From PFL42 sp963789825 (GTDB lineage Bacteria > Chloroflexota > Anaerolineae > Anaerolineales > E44-bin32), in NCBI GenBank assembly GCA_963789825.1, contig CAWBME010000011.1, forward strand, positions 124,001 to 188,000: DNA of 64,000 bases, given 5' to 3'. The notes beneath the pieces were generated by a model. That model saw nothing but the letters and a program-made list of their open reading frames with translations, searched no databases and had not been told where the DNA came from. The position numbers and the translations under genes are program-made. Positions 1 through 8,700 of this stretch are shown here, piece after piece (positions within the stretch are counted from its first letter, which is position 1; each line of letters begins with the position of its first letter).

Positions 1-1
1 C

Positions 2-220
2 GGCCTGCCTCCGCAGGAGGAGGCCCACCAGGTGGCAGATCAGATCCGCCTTGCCGGGATTCGGGCCGTGGTCATCAACATGGAGCACGCCGCCTTCGAC
101 CAGGGTCTGGCCCAGGCGCTCGGCGACCGTCTCGGAGGACCGTGCTACACGTTGCACGAACTCAAGGCCGAGCACCTGTACCGGGCGGTCCGACTGGAGT
201 TGAACGGGCAGCCGGCTTGA
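2..220 (+). CDS. Magnesium-chelatase-type VWA protein, C-terminal end (partial)
   Basis: The reading frame is open from the first bases of the window to a stop at 220, so only the last 72 or so residues are seen and the true start lies upstream. The visible part (GIRAVVINMEHAAFDQG, then GGPCYTLHELKAEHLYRAV) matches the last strands and helices of the von Willebrand A domain at the C-terminus of BchD/ChlD-like Mg-chelatase subunits. In the known family these act with an AAA+ partner to insert a divalent metal into a tetrapyrrole or as a co-chaperone. A standalone VWA protein of another chelatase-like class is also possible. The internal GTG at 32 is not a likely start because the frame continues upstream without a stop. 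Confidence 0.6.
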   Translation, partial: GLPPQEEAHQVADQIRLAGIRAVVINMEHAAFDQGLAQALGDRLGGPCYTLHELKAEHLYRAVRLELNGQPA

Positions 221-403
221 GGCATCCGCCCACCGTCAGGGCCCCCCAGCGGGCGGCAGGCAACCGCACCTTGCGCAGGGCACCGCCGGGGGATCGGCCA
301 CCGCGCGAGGACAACTGGATCCCCCGCACCGGCTTCACCTATGCCGTTGGGGTGAGGCTGGTCTAGGAGCTTGGGAAACAACGACGCGTAGACCTCACCC
401 CCT

Positions 404-610
404 GACCCCCTCTCCGAGGACGACGCACGGGCACGCCATGAACCGTGGCGCAGAGGGGGAATCAGATCTTGGTGGGGGGAGCCAAGCCCCCCACCCCCAG
501 GAATACCGACCCCTGCTGGACGCATGTGAGTCGCGGATGTCCGCTCATGCAGGGGGAGGGGCTAGGGGAGAGGGTTGGACGATCACACGCTGCTTTTCGG
601 CAGCCTGCTA
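404..610. repeat. Dispersed intergenic repeat, long copy
   Basis: This non-coding stretch between the VWA gene and the nitroreductase shares two blocks with 37126-37240. The left block holds gaccccctctccgaggac followed by acgccatgaaccgtggcg. The right block holds gggggaggggctagggg, then gagggttggacgatcacac, and runs into a similar cagcctgc tail. The left CCCCTCTCC and the right GGGGAGAGG are inverted, so the element can fold. This copy has about 90 extra bases between the blocks. No reading frame in it looks like a gene. It accounts for most of the 408-base gap from 221 to 628. Confidence 0.75.
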
Positions 611-628
611 GAACAGGGAGTACACTCG

Positions 629-1143
629 ATGGACTTCTTCACACTGACCGAGAACCGTCAATCCGTCCGCGCCTATCTCGACCAGGAGATTGAACCGCAG
701 AAGCTGCAGCGTCTCTTGCAGACGGTCAATCGCGCCCCTCGGCCGGAAACCTGCAGGCCTACGAGATCATCCTCGTCAGGGACCCCGAGCGCAAACAATC
801 CTTGGCGGCTGCGGCTTTGGACCAGGAATTCGTGGTCGAGGCGCCGGTAGTACTGGTCTTCTGCGCTCACCCGGCGCGCTCGTCGCCGAAGTACGCCGCG
901 CGTGGCGAGCAGCTGTACTCGGTCCAGGACGCGACCATCGCCTGCACCTATGCCATGCTGGCCGCCACAGCGCTCGGGCTCGCCAGCGTCTGGGTCGGCG
1001 CCTTTGAGGACCAGGCCGTGAGTGCCGCGCTCAACCTGCCCCAAGGCTGGCTCCCAGTGGCAATCCTGCCCTTGGGCTACGCCGCCCGACCCTCCGGGCC
1101 GACCCCGCGCCGCGACCTTGCCGATCTGGTTCACGAAGACTGA
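629..1143 (+). CDS. Nitroreductase family protein (frame interrupted)
   Basis: This is a small FMN-dependent nitroreductase-like oxidoreductase of about 171 residues. The ATG at 629 follows a GGGAG ribosome site. The N-terminus (FFTLTENRQSVRAYLDQEIE) is the classic nitroreductase opening in which Arg and Ser contact FMN. The frame breaks near 738-745 in a run of C. One added base restores SAGNLQAYEIILV and then the C-terminal half (ATALGLASVWVGAFED, LPVAILPLGYAARP), which contains the family's late FMN-binding loop. The substrate cannot be told from sequence. The break is a single missing base in a homopolymer, so an assembly error is more likely than a true pseudogene. Confidence 0.75.
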
Positions 1144-1409
1144 CAGTACGTCCCGCGCGAGAACTCGATCCGCCGCGGCCGACCGCCCGGCGCGCTGAAC
1201 GTGCCTGCCGCGCACCACCGCACCGGTTGGCCTGAACGGAGATTGTCCGGCCACGGCGCCCGGGCTTGCGTACCTGCGCCTCTCCCGCCGGTGAGTATTC
1301 CTTCAACGCTCCATCCGCAGTCCGAGGCGGAATTGGAGAGCCGGCGAGGGCATAGTGCGCGGTGGACGCTGAGCAAGGGGATGCATCTGCCCCGACCGAC
1401 AGCGCGCGG

Positions 1410-2668
1410 TCAGCGGGCTTGTTTGCGAGCCAAGCGGGAGAGGCGGTGCTCGATCGACTCCCAGACCTGCTTGCGCCGCCAGTCGCTTGGCCAATGGCTG
1501 AGGGCAAGCATGGCTTCCTGCGCCCAACGGCTCGCCTGGCTGTAGTCCTGCGCCCGCCACTCGTAGTGCTTGGCCAGTTCGAGGCAGGGCTGCGGATCCT
1601 CCGGCGCCAGTGCTTGCCAAGCCCGCCAGAACGAAAGCGCTTCCTCGAAACGGCGCTCGCGCCGCAGCTCGCTGCTGACCTCGCGGAATGCAGTCAGGCG
1701 GACCTGCGGGTCGTCCGAGGCGGCGGCGATTTGGAACGCGGCCGCAGCCGCCTCGTGCCTCCCGGCCGCCCGATGCCAGCCGGCGACGCCGAGCGCTTCG
1801 GCACCGGACAGGCTCTCGGGGTGGGCGCCGGTGAATCGCCCGACGACTTCTCCTGCCAGGCGGACCAACGACAGGATGTCCTGCGTGTTGTGGTATAGCA
1901 CGCCTTCCATGGCCGTCGGGTCGCCGCGACGCAGGTAATCCAGATACAGCGCCGGAATCAGCGCACCAGGGACATCGGCCAGCTCGCGCTCCACGCCCAG
2001 CACTCTGCGTTCGAGCGTGCCCAGACTGCAGTCCGGCAGCGACCTGCGCCAAAGGCGGCGCGAGGGATGGAGCAGGTCGAGGTGCGGCCGGTCGGTCAGC
2101 CGGAACTCCCGACGGTGTGCGAGGCGGTAGCGAGTTTCCAGCAGCGGCAGATCGAAGGCGCCGCCATTGAAGGTCACCAGCCCAGGCGCGCCGCCCAGGT
2201 CTTCCCAGAGCGCCTGCAACATCCCGGCTTCTTCCACTGGGGAGCGCAGGAAGAACTGCTTGAGCACAAAGTGGTCGGCCTGGATACCGCCGATCCCGAC
2301 CAGGAACACCAGCGTCCCCGCGCCGCCAGCCAGGCCTGTAGTCTCGGTATCGAGGAACACCCAACTGCTTGACCGGCGCCTCGGCCAGCCGCGGCCGGCC
2401 GGCTACCCGGGCAGCATCCGCCGGGTCCAGCGACAGGATGTCGTGCAGCGGGCGATGCCCATGGCCAAGGTGCAGCGGGAAGCGCTGTTCGATTACCCAG
2501 GCCGGGCCAAGCGGAGTCTGTTGCAGCGTGCCGCTCGCCAGTCGCGCACCTGGAATGGGGGATATGGTCGTCACGCGGCATGGTCGCCGCCGGCCGGCGG
2601 GTCACCCCGAGCCGGTTCAGACGGCGCTGCAACTCGCCGCGCGCTTGCGTCTCAGGCCGATCCGCCAT
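1410..2668 (-). CDS. YprB-like RNase H-fold 3'-5' exonuclease domain protein (frame interrupted)
   Basis: This encodes a protein of about 420 residues with an exonuclease-like RNase H fold of the YprB type. The DEDD acidic set is visible as FLDTETTGL, FNGGAFDLPLL and HNTQDILSL. The C-terminal third is helical with TPR-like character (LSFWRAWQALAPEDPQPCLE). I place the start at the ATG at 2668 (MADRPETQARGELQRRLNRL). The frame then breaks near 2575 and again near 2365, just before the first acidic motif, and each break is fixed by one base. The family is linked to nucleic-acid processing, but the substrate is not established here. A later start inside the interrupted region is possible. Confidence 0.65.
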
Positions 2669-2861
2669 GCTCTCCGTTCCGGCAAACTCCTCACCAGGGT
2701 TCTGGCTGATTCCTGCGGACAACTGCGGGCCATGTCGAAGAATGTCATCGAGGGGCGATGATCTTCAACCCTGTCGGCGTCGCCGGCTGCGGCGTATTAT
2801 AGCGTCCGGAGACGTGAGACGGGACAACCCGCTGCTCATCGCTGTCTCCTCCTTTGGCGAA

Positions 2862-2902
2862 AGCCTCCGCTGGGTTACCCCCTCACCGCCCCAGCGGAGG
2901 CT
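2862..2902 (-). terminator. Hairpin downstream of the receiver-GAF-PAS kinase
   Basis: A perfect 13-base inverted repeat (AGCCTCCGCTGGG and its complement) with a 15-base loop lies about 60 bases beyond the kinase stop codon on the minus strand. No clear T-run follows, so it may stop transcription only weakly or protect the mRNA 3' end. Confidence 0.5.
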
Positions 2903-2961
2903 GCTTTAACAACGAGCGCGGCCCGGCGGCCGCGCAATCCATCCAGCGGACAGCCCGAGGC

Positions 2962-4902
2962 TCAGCCGGCGATGGCTGGCAGCACCACCGTGAAGCAGCT
3001 TCCCTTGCCTAGGGCCGACTCGACCCACACCCGCCCGTGGTGATGATCGACGATTGACTTCACGATCGAGAGACCGAGGCCGGTGCCGCTGGTGTCGGAC
3101 GAGACATTCCCCGCACGGTAGAACTTGTCGAAGAGATAGGGCTGGTCGGCGGGTGGAATACCTCGCCCGGTGTCGTGCACCCGCAGGATCACCTGGTCCT
3201 GATCGGAATATGCGTCCACCCGCACACATCCCCCCTCGGGGGTGTACTTGATGGCGTTCTCGATCAGGTTGCCGATCATCTGACGTAGGCGGATCGAGTC
3301 GCCCGGCAGGAGCGGCAGCGCGTCAGGCAGGTCGGCCTCCAGTTGCAGTCCATGCGTCTCCGCCGCGCCGCGCAAACCATCGACCGCGTAGTGGGCGAGC
3401 ACGGCCATCGAGACGGGCTCCTTGGCCGAGTCCAGTCCGGCCTCGATGCGTCCCAGGTCGAGCAGATCGCTGATCAGCGCCGTGATGTGCTCGACGCTCA
3501 CCTGGACCCGGCGGATGAATTCCGTTTGTTGCTCATTGACCGGTCCGGCGCGCCCGATCAGTTCGACATAGCCCAGGATCGCCGTCAGCGGGGATCGCAG
3601 ATCGTGCGAGACCGTGGTGACGAATTCCGACTTGATGCGGTCCAGCTCCTTGAGGTGGGTGATATCCTGCATGACGATCGCCTGCCCCACGCCGGGGATC
3701 GGCGTGCGTTGGGCGTTGAACACCCGGCCGTCGGCGACCAGGATCTCGCTGCGCCGCGGCAGATGGCCCGGGGCGCGCACCAACTCGAGCAGGCTCGGGT
3801 CGTCGAACGACTCGACCAGCGAGCGCCCGATCAGCACGCCGCTGATGCCGAAGGCCTGGCAGGCCGAGCCGTTCGCCATCAGCAGTCGGTTGTCGAGGTC
3901 CACCAGCAGCACGCCATCCTCGGTCTGGGTGAGCACGGTTTCCAGCTTGCGCAGGTCGGCCTCGGTCTTCTGGTAGAGCCGGGCATTGTCGATGGCAATG
4001 GCGGCGTAGTCGGCGATAGCCGACATCACCGTCACATCTTCCTGCGTGAGGGCACGCCCCGCCTTGCGGTTGTCGACGCCCAGCACACCGATTGTTCGGC
4101 CGCGCACCCGCAGCGGGACATAGAGCAGCGAATGCACCAAGTAGGAGGTCTTGATCTTCTGCGGAGAGCGCTCGTCGAGCAGCACCGGTTGTCCGCTGGC
4201 GATCACCTGGCCCGCCAGCGAATCCTGCACCCGCAGTCGAAAGGTGCTGGAGAACTCCTCATCGAAATTCTTGGAGGAACGCATGTACAGCTCGCTGGAC
4301 TGCTCATCGAGCAGCAGCAGGCTGCCCTCCTCGGCGCCGGTCAGCTTGACGGCAGAATCCACCGCCGTTGTGAGGATGGCATCCAGATCGAGCATGGCGG
4401 TGACCGCCCGCCCGATCTGCGCCAGCCCCTCGAGCTCGTTCAGCCGGCGTTTGACATTGTCGGTCGTCTCGTCGGAGCGCGCCTGTGCTTCGCACACCGA
4501 CTGCCATTGCCGGCTCTCCTGCAACGCCCGCTCGACAGCCGCCAAGAGCTGCTCCGCCTCGAATGGCTTGACCAGGTAGTCGCTGGCGCCAGCGCGCAAC
4601 GCCTCGACAGCCAGCAACTCCGACCCGTCGGCCGTGATCAGGATGGCCGGGAAGTGCGGCCGGTCGGCGCGCACGCGGCGGATCAGCTCCAATCCGGTCA
4701 GGTTGGGCATGTTCTGATCGGTGATCAGCAGGTCCGGCTGGAGCTGACGGGCCAGGGTAAGCGCCGACAGGCCATCCGTCACCGCCTGGACCGCGTACCC
4801 GGCGGGTTTGAGGATGGTGTCGGTCAGGAATACGAGGATCTCGCGGCTGTCATCCGCAAGCAGGATCAGCGGCGCGTCCATCATCGGCTGTGCGACGACC
4901 AT
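2962..4902 (-). CDS. Hybrid receiver-GAF-PAS sensor histidine kinase
   Basis: This is a 646-residue soluble signalling kinase. Residues 12-125 form a receiver with acidic Asp17/Asp18, phosphoacceptor Asp62 and Lys112. A GAF domain follows (about 155-310), then a PAS domain (about 320-420), a HisKA helix with phospho-His433 in SHDLRSPL, and an ATPase domain with NAIKYTPEGG, DTGRGIP and GTGLGLSIV boxes. There is no transmembrane segment or signal peptide, so it senses a cytoplasmic cue or acts as a relay kinase driven by its own receiver. It lies 45 bases downstream of the receiver-GAF gene on the same strand and is probably co-transcribed with it. The ligand is unknown. Confidence 0.9.
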   Translation of the reverse strand: MVVAQPMMDAPLILLADDSREILVFLTDTILKPAGYAVQAVTDGLSALTLARQLQPDLLITDQNMPNLTGLELIRRVRADRPHFPAILITADGSELLAVEALRAGASDYLVKPFEAEQLLAAVERALQESRQWQSVCEAQARSDETTDNVKRRLNELEGLAQIGRAVTAMLDLDAILTTAVDSAVKLTGAEEGSLLLLDEQSSELYMRSSKNFDEEFSSTFRLRVQDSLAGQVIASGQPVLLDERSPQKIKTSYLVHSLLYVPLRVRGRTIGVLGVDNRKAGRALTQEDVTVMSAIADYAAIAIDNARLYQKTEADLRKLETVLTQTEDGVLLVDLDNRLLMANGSACQAFGISGVLIGRSLVESFDDPSLLELVRAPGHLPRRSEILVADGRVFNAQRTPIPGVGQAIVMQDITHLKELDRIKSEFVTTVSHDLRSPLTAILGYVELIGRAGPVNEQQTEFIRRVQVSVEHITALISDLLDLGRIEAGLDSAKEPVSMAVLAHYAVDGLRGAAETHGLQLEADLPDALPLLPGDSIRLRQMIGNLIENAIKYTPEGGCVRVDAYSDQDQVILRVHDTGRGIPPADQPYLFDKFYRAGNVSSDTSGTGLGLSIVKSIVDHHHGRVWVESALGKGSCFTVVLPAIAG

Positions 4903-4947
4903 CCTAGCACAGCCGGGCGGCGGGCAGTATGGTACTTACGTTGCGAC

Positions 4948-6147
4948 TCAGTGAGCGGAGGCGCCGGCGGCCGAGGCGGGGACCTCGCCGTTGTGAACGG
5001 CCGGCCCCGGCAGGTCCGAGAGCTCCTGTACGAGTTGATCCAGCTGCTGGCCGAACCGGGTGAGCTCGGCGCTCAGCCCTTCGGCCCGCGCATCCGAGAG
5101 CAGCCGGCCGAGGTCGGCCTGCACGTCGCGCACTCGCTGCGCCAGCCCGTCGCGCCATTCCAGTTGGATGGAGGTGCCCCCCTGCTCGACCATGCGCTGC
5201 AGGCGTTGAGCCCGGATCTCCAGGGCCATGAACAGCCGGGCGTTGACCAGGGAGATCGAGGCATAGTCGGCGACGGCCTCCAGCATGGCCTGGTTGCGCT
5301 CGCTGAACGGCCGGTGCTCCTGGCGAGCGACGCAGATGACCCCGATCGCCTGATCGCGTACCTTGATCGGCACGACCAGCGCCGCCTTGCCCAGGCGCGA
5401 GAGCTTGAACTGGGCCAGTCCCTCCCCGTACACATTGAGCGCCTCGCCGGACAGCATCACCAGCGAGCTCACCCCGTCATCCCAGGGCTGATGGACCTTG
5501 GCCGCCAGCGCCGGGGGCAGGTTTCGCTGCGCCCGCAGGATGAGCTGGTCGCTCCGGTCTTCCTTCAGGAGCACCCAGCCCATACCGGCCTCGGTCACAT
5601 ACAGGCTGCTTTCCACCAGCTTGGAAAACAGCTGGCCCTGGTGGGTCGTCGAGGTGACCGCTTTGCCGATGCCGTAGAGCGTGGTCAGCTCGCGCACCCT
5701 GCGCTCCAGCTCGCGGTTGCTTTCAGCCAGCTGCTCCGCCAGCTGATGCCGCTCATTGCGCAGGCGGACATCGCTCAGGGCGCGTTCGACAGCAGTGACC
5801 ACCTCGGCCTCGCGCAGCGGCTTGACCAGGTAGTCCCTCGCCCCCAGCCGGAAGGCCTGCACCGCGTCGGCCTCCATGCCCTCCGAGGCCGTGACCAGCA
5901 TCGGGACTTCCATCCCCTGAGAGCGCAAGGCGACGAGCAGATCCTTGCCGCTCAGGCCGGGCAAGGTCAGACTGGCGATGATCAGGTCGGGGACGAAGTT
6001 CAGGGCGTGCTGGATGGCGCTGCCGCTGTCGTCGGCGGTGGCCACGGTACAGCCAAGCGGCTGCAGCACCTGGCGGTCGAGCAGGTCCAACACATCCGGA
6101 TCCTCGTCGACCACCAGGACACGACCGCGGGAAGCGTTCAGCCCCAT
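4948..6147 (-). CDS. Receiver-GAF protein with a degenerate receiver
   Basis: This encodes a protein of about 399 residues starting at an internal ATG (MGLNASRGRVLVVDED). An upstream in-frame ATG at 6228 would add 27 residues of poor quality. The receiver keeps the acidic pocket (Asp14-Glu15-Asp16) and the conserved Lys of DYLVKPL. The residue aligned with the phosphoacceptor Asp is Ser59 (PDLIIASLTLP), so normal aspartyl phosphorylation is unlikely. A coiled-coil linker (residues about 130-165) leads to a GAF domain (about 170-320) and a helical tail. It has no kinase or DNA-binding domain. With the kinase 45 bases downstream it probably forms a signalling pair in which this protein gives a phosphorylation-independent input. 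That role is inferred. Confidence 0.85.
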   Translation of the reverse strand: MGLNASRGRVLVVDEDPDVLDLLDRQVLQPLGCTVATADDSGSAIQHALNFVPDLIIASLTLPGLSGKDLLVALRSQGMEVPMLVTASEGMEADAVQAFRLGARDYLVKPLREAEVVTAVERALSDVRLRNERHQLAEQLAESNRELERRVRELTTLYGIGKAVTSTTHQGQLFSKLVESSLYVTEAGMGWVLLKEDRSDQLILRAQRNLPPALAAKVHQPWDDGVSSLVMLSGEALNVYGEGLAQFKLSRLGKAALVVPIKVRDQAIGVICVARQEHRPFSERNQAMLEAVADYASISLVNARLFMALEIRAQRLQRMVEQGGTSIQLEWRDGLAQRVRDVQADLGRLLSDARAEGLSAELTRFGQQLDQLVQELSDLPGPAVHNGEVPASAAGASAH

Positions 6148-6349
6148 GCCGATACTATAGCATGGAAGGACTGGCGAGACGCAATGCGCGCCGGCCGGGC
6201 GCGCCGGCGTTGCGTCCCCGTCCGCCACCCTCCCCCAGCAGGGATAGGCGCGGCAGCGGCTGGCAAGCCCTGCCGAGTATCACTGCACGCCATTCTGGGG
6301 GATAGAGACCCGTGACCCGTTAGAATCGGCTTAATTCCCGGACATCGGC

Positions 6350-6379
6350 TTGACTCGCCGTTTGGCCGGCCTTTAGAAT
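6350..6379 (+). promoter_or_regulatory. Sigma-70-type promoter for the CbpA-like gene
   Basis: TTGACT at 6350-6355 and TAGAAT at 6374-6379 are separated by 18 bases, a good match to the primary-sigma consensus. Transcription would begin about 6-8 bases later, only a few bases before the ATG at 6395, so the mRNA leader would be very short. Confidence 0.5.
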
Positions 6380-6394
6380 GAAGTCAGGCGGTCT

Positions 6395-7315
6395 ATGGAC
6401 TACAAAGACTACTACAAGCTCCTCGACGTCGACCGGAACGCGAGCGAGAGTGACATCAAGCGCGCCTATCGCAAGCTGGCCGTTCAGTATCACCCGGACA
6501 AGAATCCCGGCGACTCGCAAGCTGAAGAGCGGTTCAAGGAAATCAACGAGGCCTACGAGGTCTTGGGCGACCCCGGCAAGCGGGCGCGCTATGACCAGCT
6601 CGGCTCCTCGTACCGCGCCTGGGAACGCATGGGCGGCGCGCCAGGAGGCTTCGACTGGTCGCAGTGGACCGCCGGCCGCCCCGGCCGGGTGCATGTCGAG
6701 ATGGGCGATCTAGGGGAGCTGTTTGGCTCAGCCAGAGGCTTCTCTGACTTCTTCGACGCCATCTTCGGCGGGATGATGGCCCAGGCCGGCTCGGCTCGCC
6801 CCGCCGCCCGCGGCCGCGATCTGGACCAGGCAGTACGCCTGACGCTGGCCGAGGCCTTCAAGGGAACCTCCCGCACCCTCGACCGCAATGGCAAGCGCCT
6901 GCAGGTCAAGCTCCCGCCCGGCGCCGCCAGCGGTACCCGCATCCGCATCGCCGGCCAGGGGGAACGGTCGAGCGGGGCTACGGGGGATCTGTATCTGGTG
7001 GTCGAAGTCGACCCGTCGCCCTTCGAGCGCAGGGACGATGATCTGTATATCGACGTCTCCACCGACCTGTACACCGCCGTCCTCGGCGGACAGTTGGAAG
7101 TGCCCACGCCGGGCGGGCCGGTGCTGCTCTCTGTCCCCGCCGGCAGCCAACCCGGCCAGACCTTCCGCCTCAAGGGACGCGGCATGCCCAACCTGCGCAG
7201 CCCTTCCCGGCACGGCGACCTGTTCGCGCGCCTCAAGATCCTCCTGCCGGGCAAGCTGTCCACCGAGGATAGAGCGCTGTTCGAGAAATTGGCCAATCCT
7301 GGCCGCAAGCCATGA
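6395..7315 (+). CDS. cbpA: CbpA/DnaJ-like co-chaperone without zinc finger
   Basis: This 306-residue type II Hsp40 stimulates Hsp70 ATPase through its J domain. Residues 1-70 form the J domain with the diagnostic His33-Pro34-Asp35. A Gly/Phe-rich linker with FGGMM follows, and then the two C-terminal beta domains (KLPPGAASGTRIRIAGQGE; LEVPTPGGPVLLSVPAGSQ) that bind client peptides. The four CXXCXGXG zinc repeats of true DnaJ are missing, which places it with CbpA. A strong promoter lies just upstream. The next gene is a stress-type HtrA protease on the same strand, which suggests a protein-quality-control pair. Confidence 0.88.
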   Translation: MDYKDYYKLLDVDRNASESDIKRAYRKLAVQYHPDKNPGDSQAEERFKEINEAYEVLGDPGKRARYDQLGSSYRAWERMGGAPGGFDWSQWTAGRPGRVHVEMGDLGELFGSARGFSDFFDAIFGGMMAQAGSARPAARGRDLDQAVRLTLAEAFKGTSRTLDRNGKRLQVKLPPGAASGTRIRIAGQGERSSGATGDLYLVVEVDPSPFERRDDDLYIDVSTDLYTAVLGGQLEVPTPGGPVLLSVPAGSQPGQTFRLKGRGMPNLRSPSRHGDLFARLKILLPGKLSTEDRALFEKLANPGRKP

Positions 7316-7360
7316 ACCCTGGATTGGTACCGGCTGCGGCCACACCGAGGTAGGATTACG

Positions 7361-8557
7361 ATGAGACAGATTGCTTGGATCGTGAGTGGGTCCGCGCTCG
7401 TACTGGCGATGCTCGCCTGCTCCTCCCCGATCCCGGGTGAGTTCTCCTTGCCCAACATCCCCCAGGTTGACGAGCTTCCGCTGGAGGTGCAGGCGTTCCC
7501 GACCTGGGCCGCCAGCGCCGGGGAAGTCCTCGAACTGCCGCCGGAGGGCTTCGCCGCGCACTACGCGGCGCTCAGCCCGGGTGTGGTCGCCATTCTCACC
7601 TACAGCGACGTCGGGGCGCCGCACGACGGGCAAATACCCACCGGCCAGGGCACCGGTTTCGTGATTGACACCGAGGGACACATCCTCACCAACCATCATG
7701 TAATTGATGGCGCCAAGGAGATCGAGGTCGACTTCCCGCAAGGGATGAAGGCCTGGGCCGAGCTGCTCGGCAAAGATCCGGATTCGGATCTGGCGGTACT
7801 CAAGGTGGACCTGCCCGCCCTTCAGCTCGTGCCTCTGCCGCTGGGCGATTCCGACCTGGTGCGCGTGGGTGACCCGGTAGCCGCCATCGGCAACCCGTTC
7901 GGCCTGGCAGGCACGATGACCGTGGGCATCGTCTCGGCGCTAGAACGCACGCTGGACTCGGAGCGCCAGGCGCCGGGCGGCAGCGCCTTCTCAGCGGGTG
8001 ACATCATCCAGACCGACGCCGCCATCAATCCCGGCAACTCCGGCGGACCGCTGCTCGACCAGCATGGGCAAGTGATCGGCGTCAATCGCGCCATCCGCAC
8101 CGAGAACTTCACGGTCAGCGGGGACGCAGCCAACTCCGGCGTGGGCTTCGCCATCCCGATCAACATCGTCAAGCGCGTGGTGCCCCTCCTGATCCAGGAG
8201 GGCAGCTACCGCTATCCCTACCTAGGAATCTCCAGCCTGAGCAGCGAACGCTGGACACTGCCCATCCTCGAACAGCTGGACTTGCCGCCGGATGCTTCCG
8301 GCGCCTACGTGACCTGCGTCGCCCCGGGCGGGCCGGCAGAGAAAGCTGGGCTGATTGGCGCCGGTAGCTGCGACAGCGAAGGCCTCTCATCCGGTGGCGA
8401 CCTGCTGGTGGCGATTGACGGGCAGGCGATCGTCGACTTCAACGACTTGCTCTCTTACCTGGTCGAGCACACCGCGGTCGGCCAGGAGGTGACGGTTAGC
8501 GTGCTGCGCGACGGGAAGGAGGTTGACCTTCCGGTGACTATCGGCCCCCGGCCGTAG
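7361..8557 (+). CDS. HtrA/DegP-like lipoprotein serine protease with PDZ domain
   Basis: This 398-residue trypsin-like protease carries a lipoprotein signal (hydrophobic helix ending in LAMLAC, lipid Cys at about residue 20), so it is anchored on the outer face of the membrane. The catalytic triad is His113 (TNHHVI), Asp143 (SDLAVLKV) and Ser227 in NPGNSGGPLL. Residues about 285-395 form a PDZ domain (GAYVTCVAPGGPAEKAGL, GGDLLVAIDGQAI). A GAGGTAGGA ribosome site precedes the ATG. Family members degrade or refold damaged exported proteins. It follows the co-chaperone gene by 45 bases and is probably transcribed with it. Confidence 0.92.
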   Translation: MRQIAWIVSGSALVLAMLACSSPIPGEFSLPNIPQVDELPLEVQAFPTWAASAGEVLELPPEGFAAHYAALSPGVVAILTYSDVGAPHDGQIPTGQGTGFVIDTEGHILTNHHVIDGAKEIEVDFPQGMKAWAELLGKDPDSDLAVLKVDLPALQLVPLPLGDSDLVRVGDPVAAIGNPFGLAGTMTVGIVSALERTLDSERQAPGGSAFSAGDIIQTDAAINPGNSGGPLLDQHGQVIGVNRAIRTENFTVSGDAANSGVGFAIPINIVKRVVPLLIQEGSYRYPYLGISSLSSERWTLPILEQLDLPPDASGAYVTCVAPGGPAEKAGLIGAGSCDSEGLSSGGDLLVAIDGQAIVDFNDLLSYLVEHTAVGQEVTVSVLRDGKEVDLPVTIGPRP

Positions 8558-8700
8558 CCTCGGCAGGCGGCGGCCCGCTGCGGCGGGGCGCCTCCCTCCG
8601 TATTGGGGAGGTCTGTCCCACCGCGCGGTACGCCTCCGTCTGCCGCCGCCGGTCGCGGAGCCATCGCCGATCTCCGTCTGATCCATCCCAGGAGGGCGTC

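Noticed and set aside
3343..6315. A 990-codon open frame on the plus strand
   Set aside because: It lies exactly antisense to the receiver-GAF-PAS kinase and receiver-GAF genes, which have clear domains. Its product is rich in Arg, Gln, His and Leu with no motif, as expected for antisense frames in GC-rich DNA.
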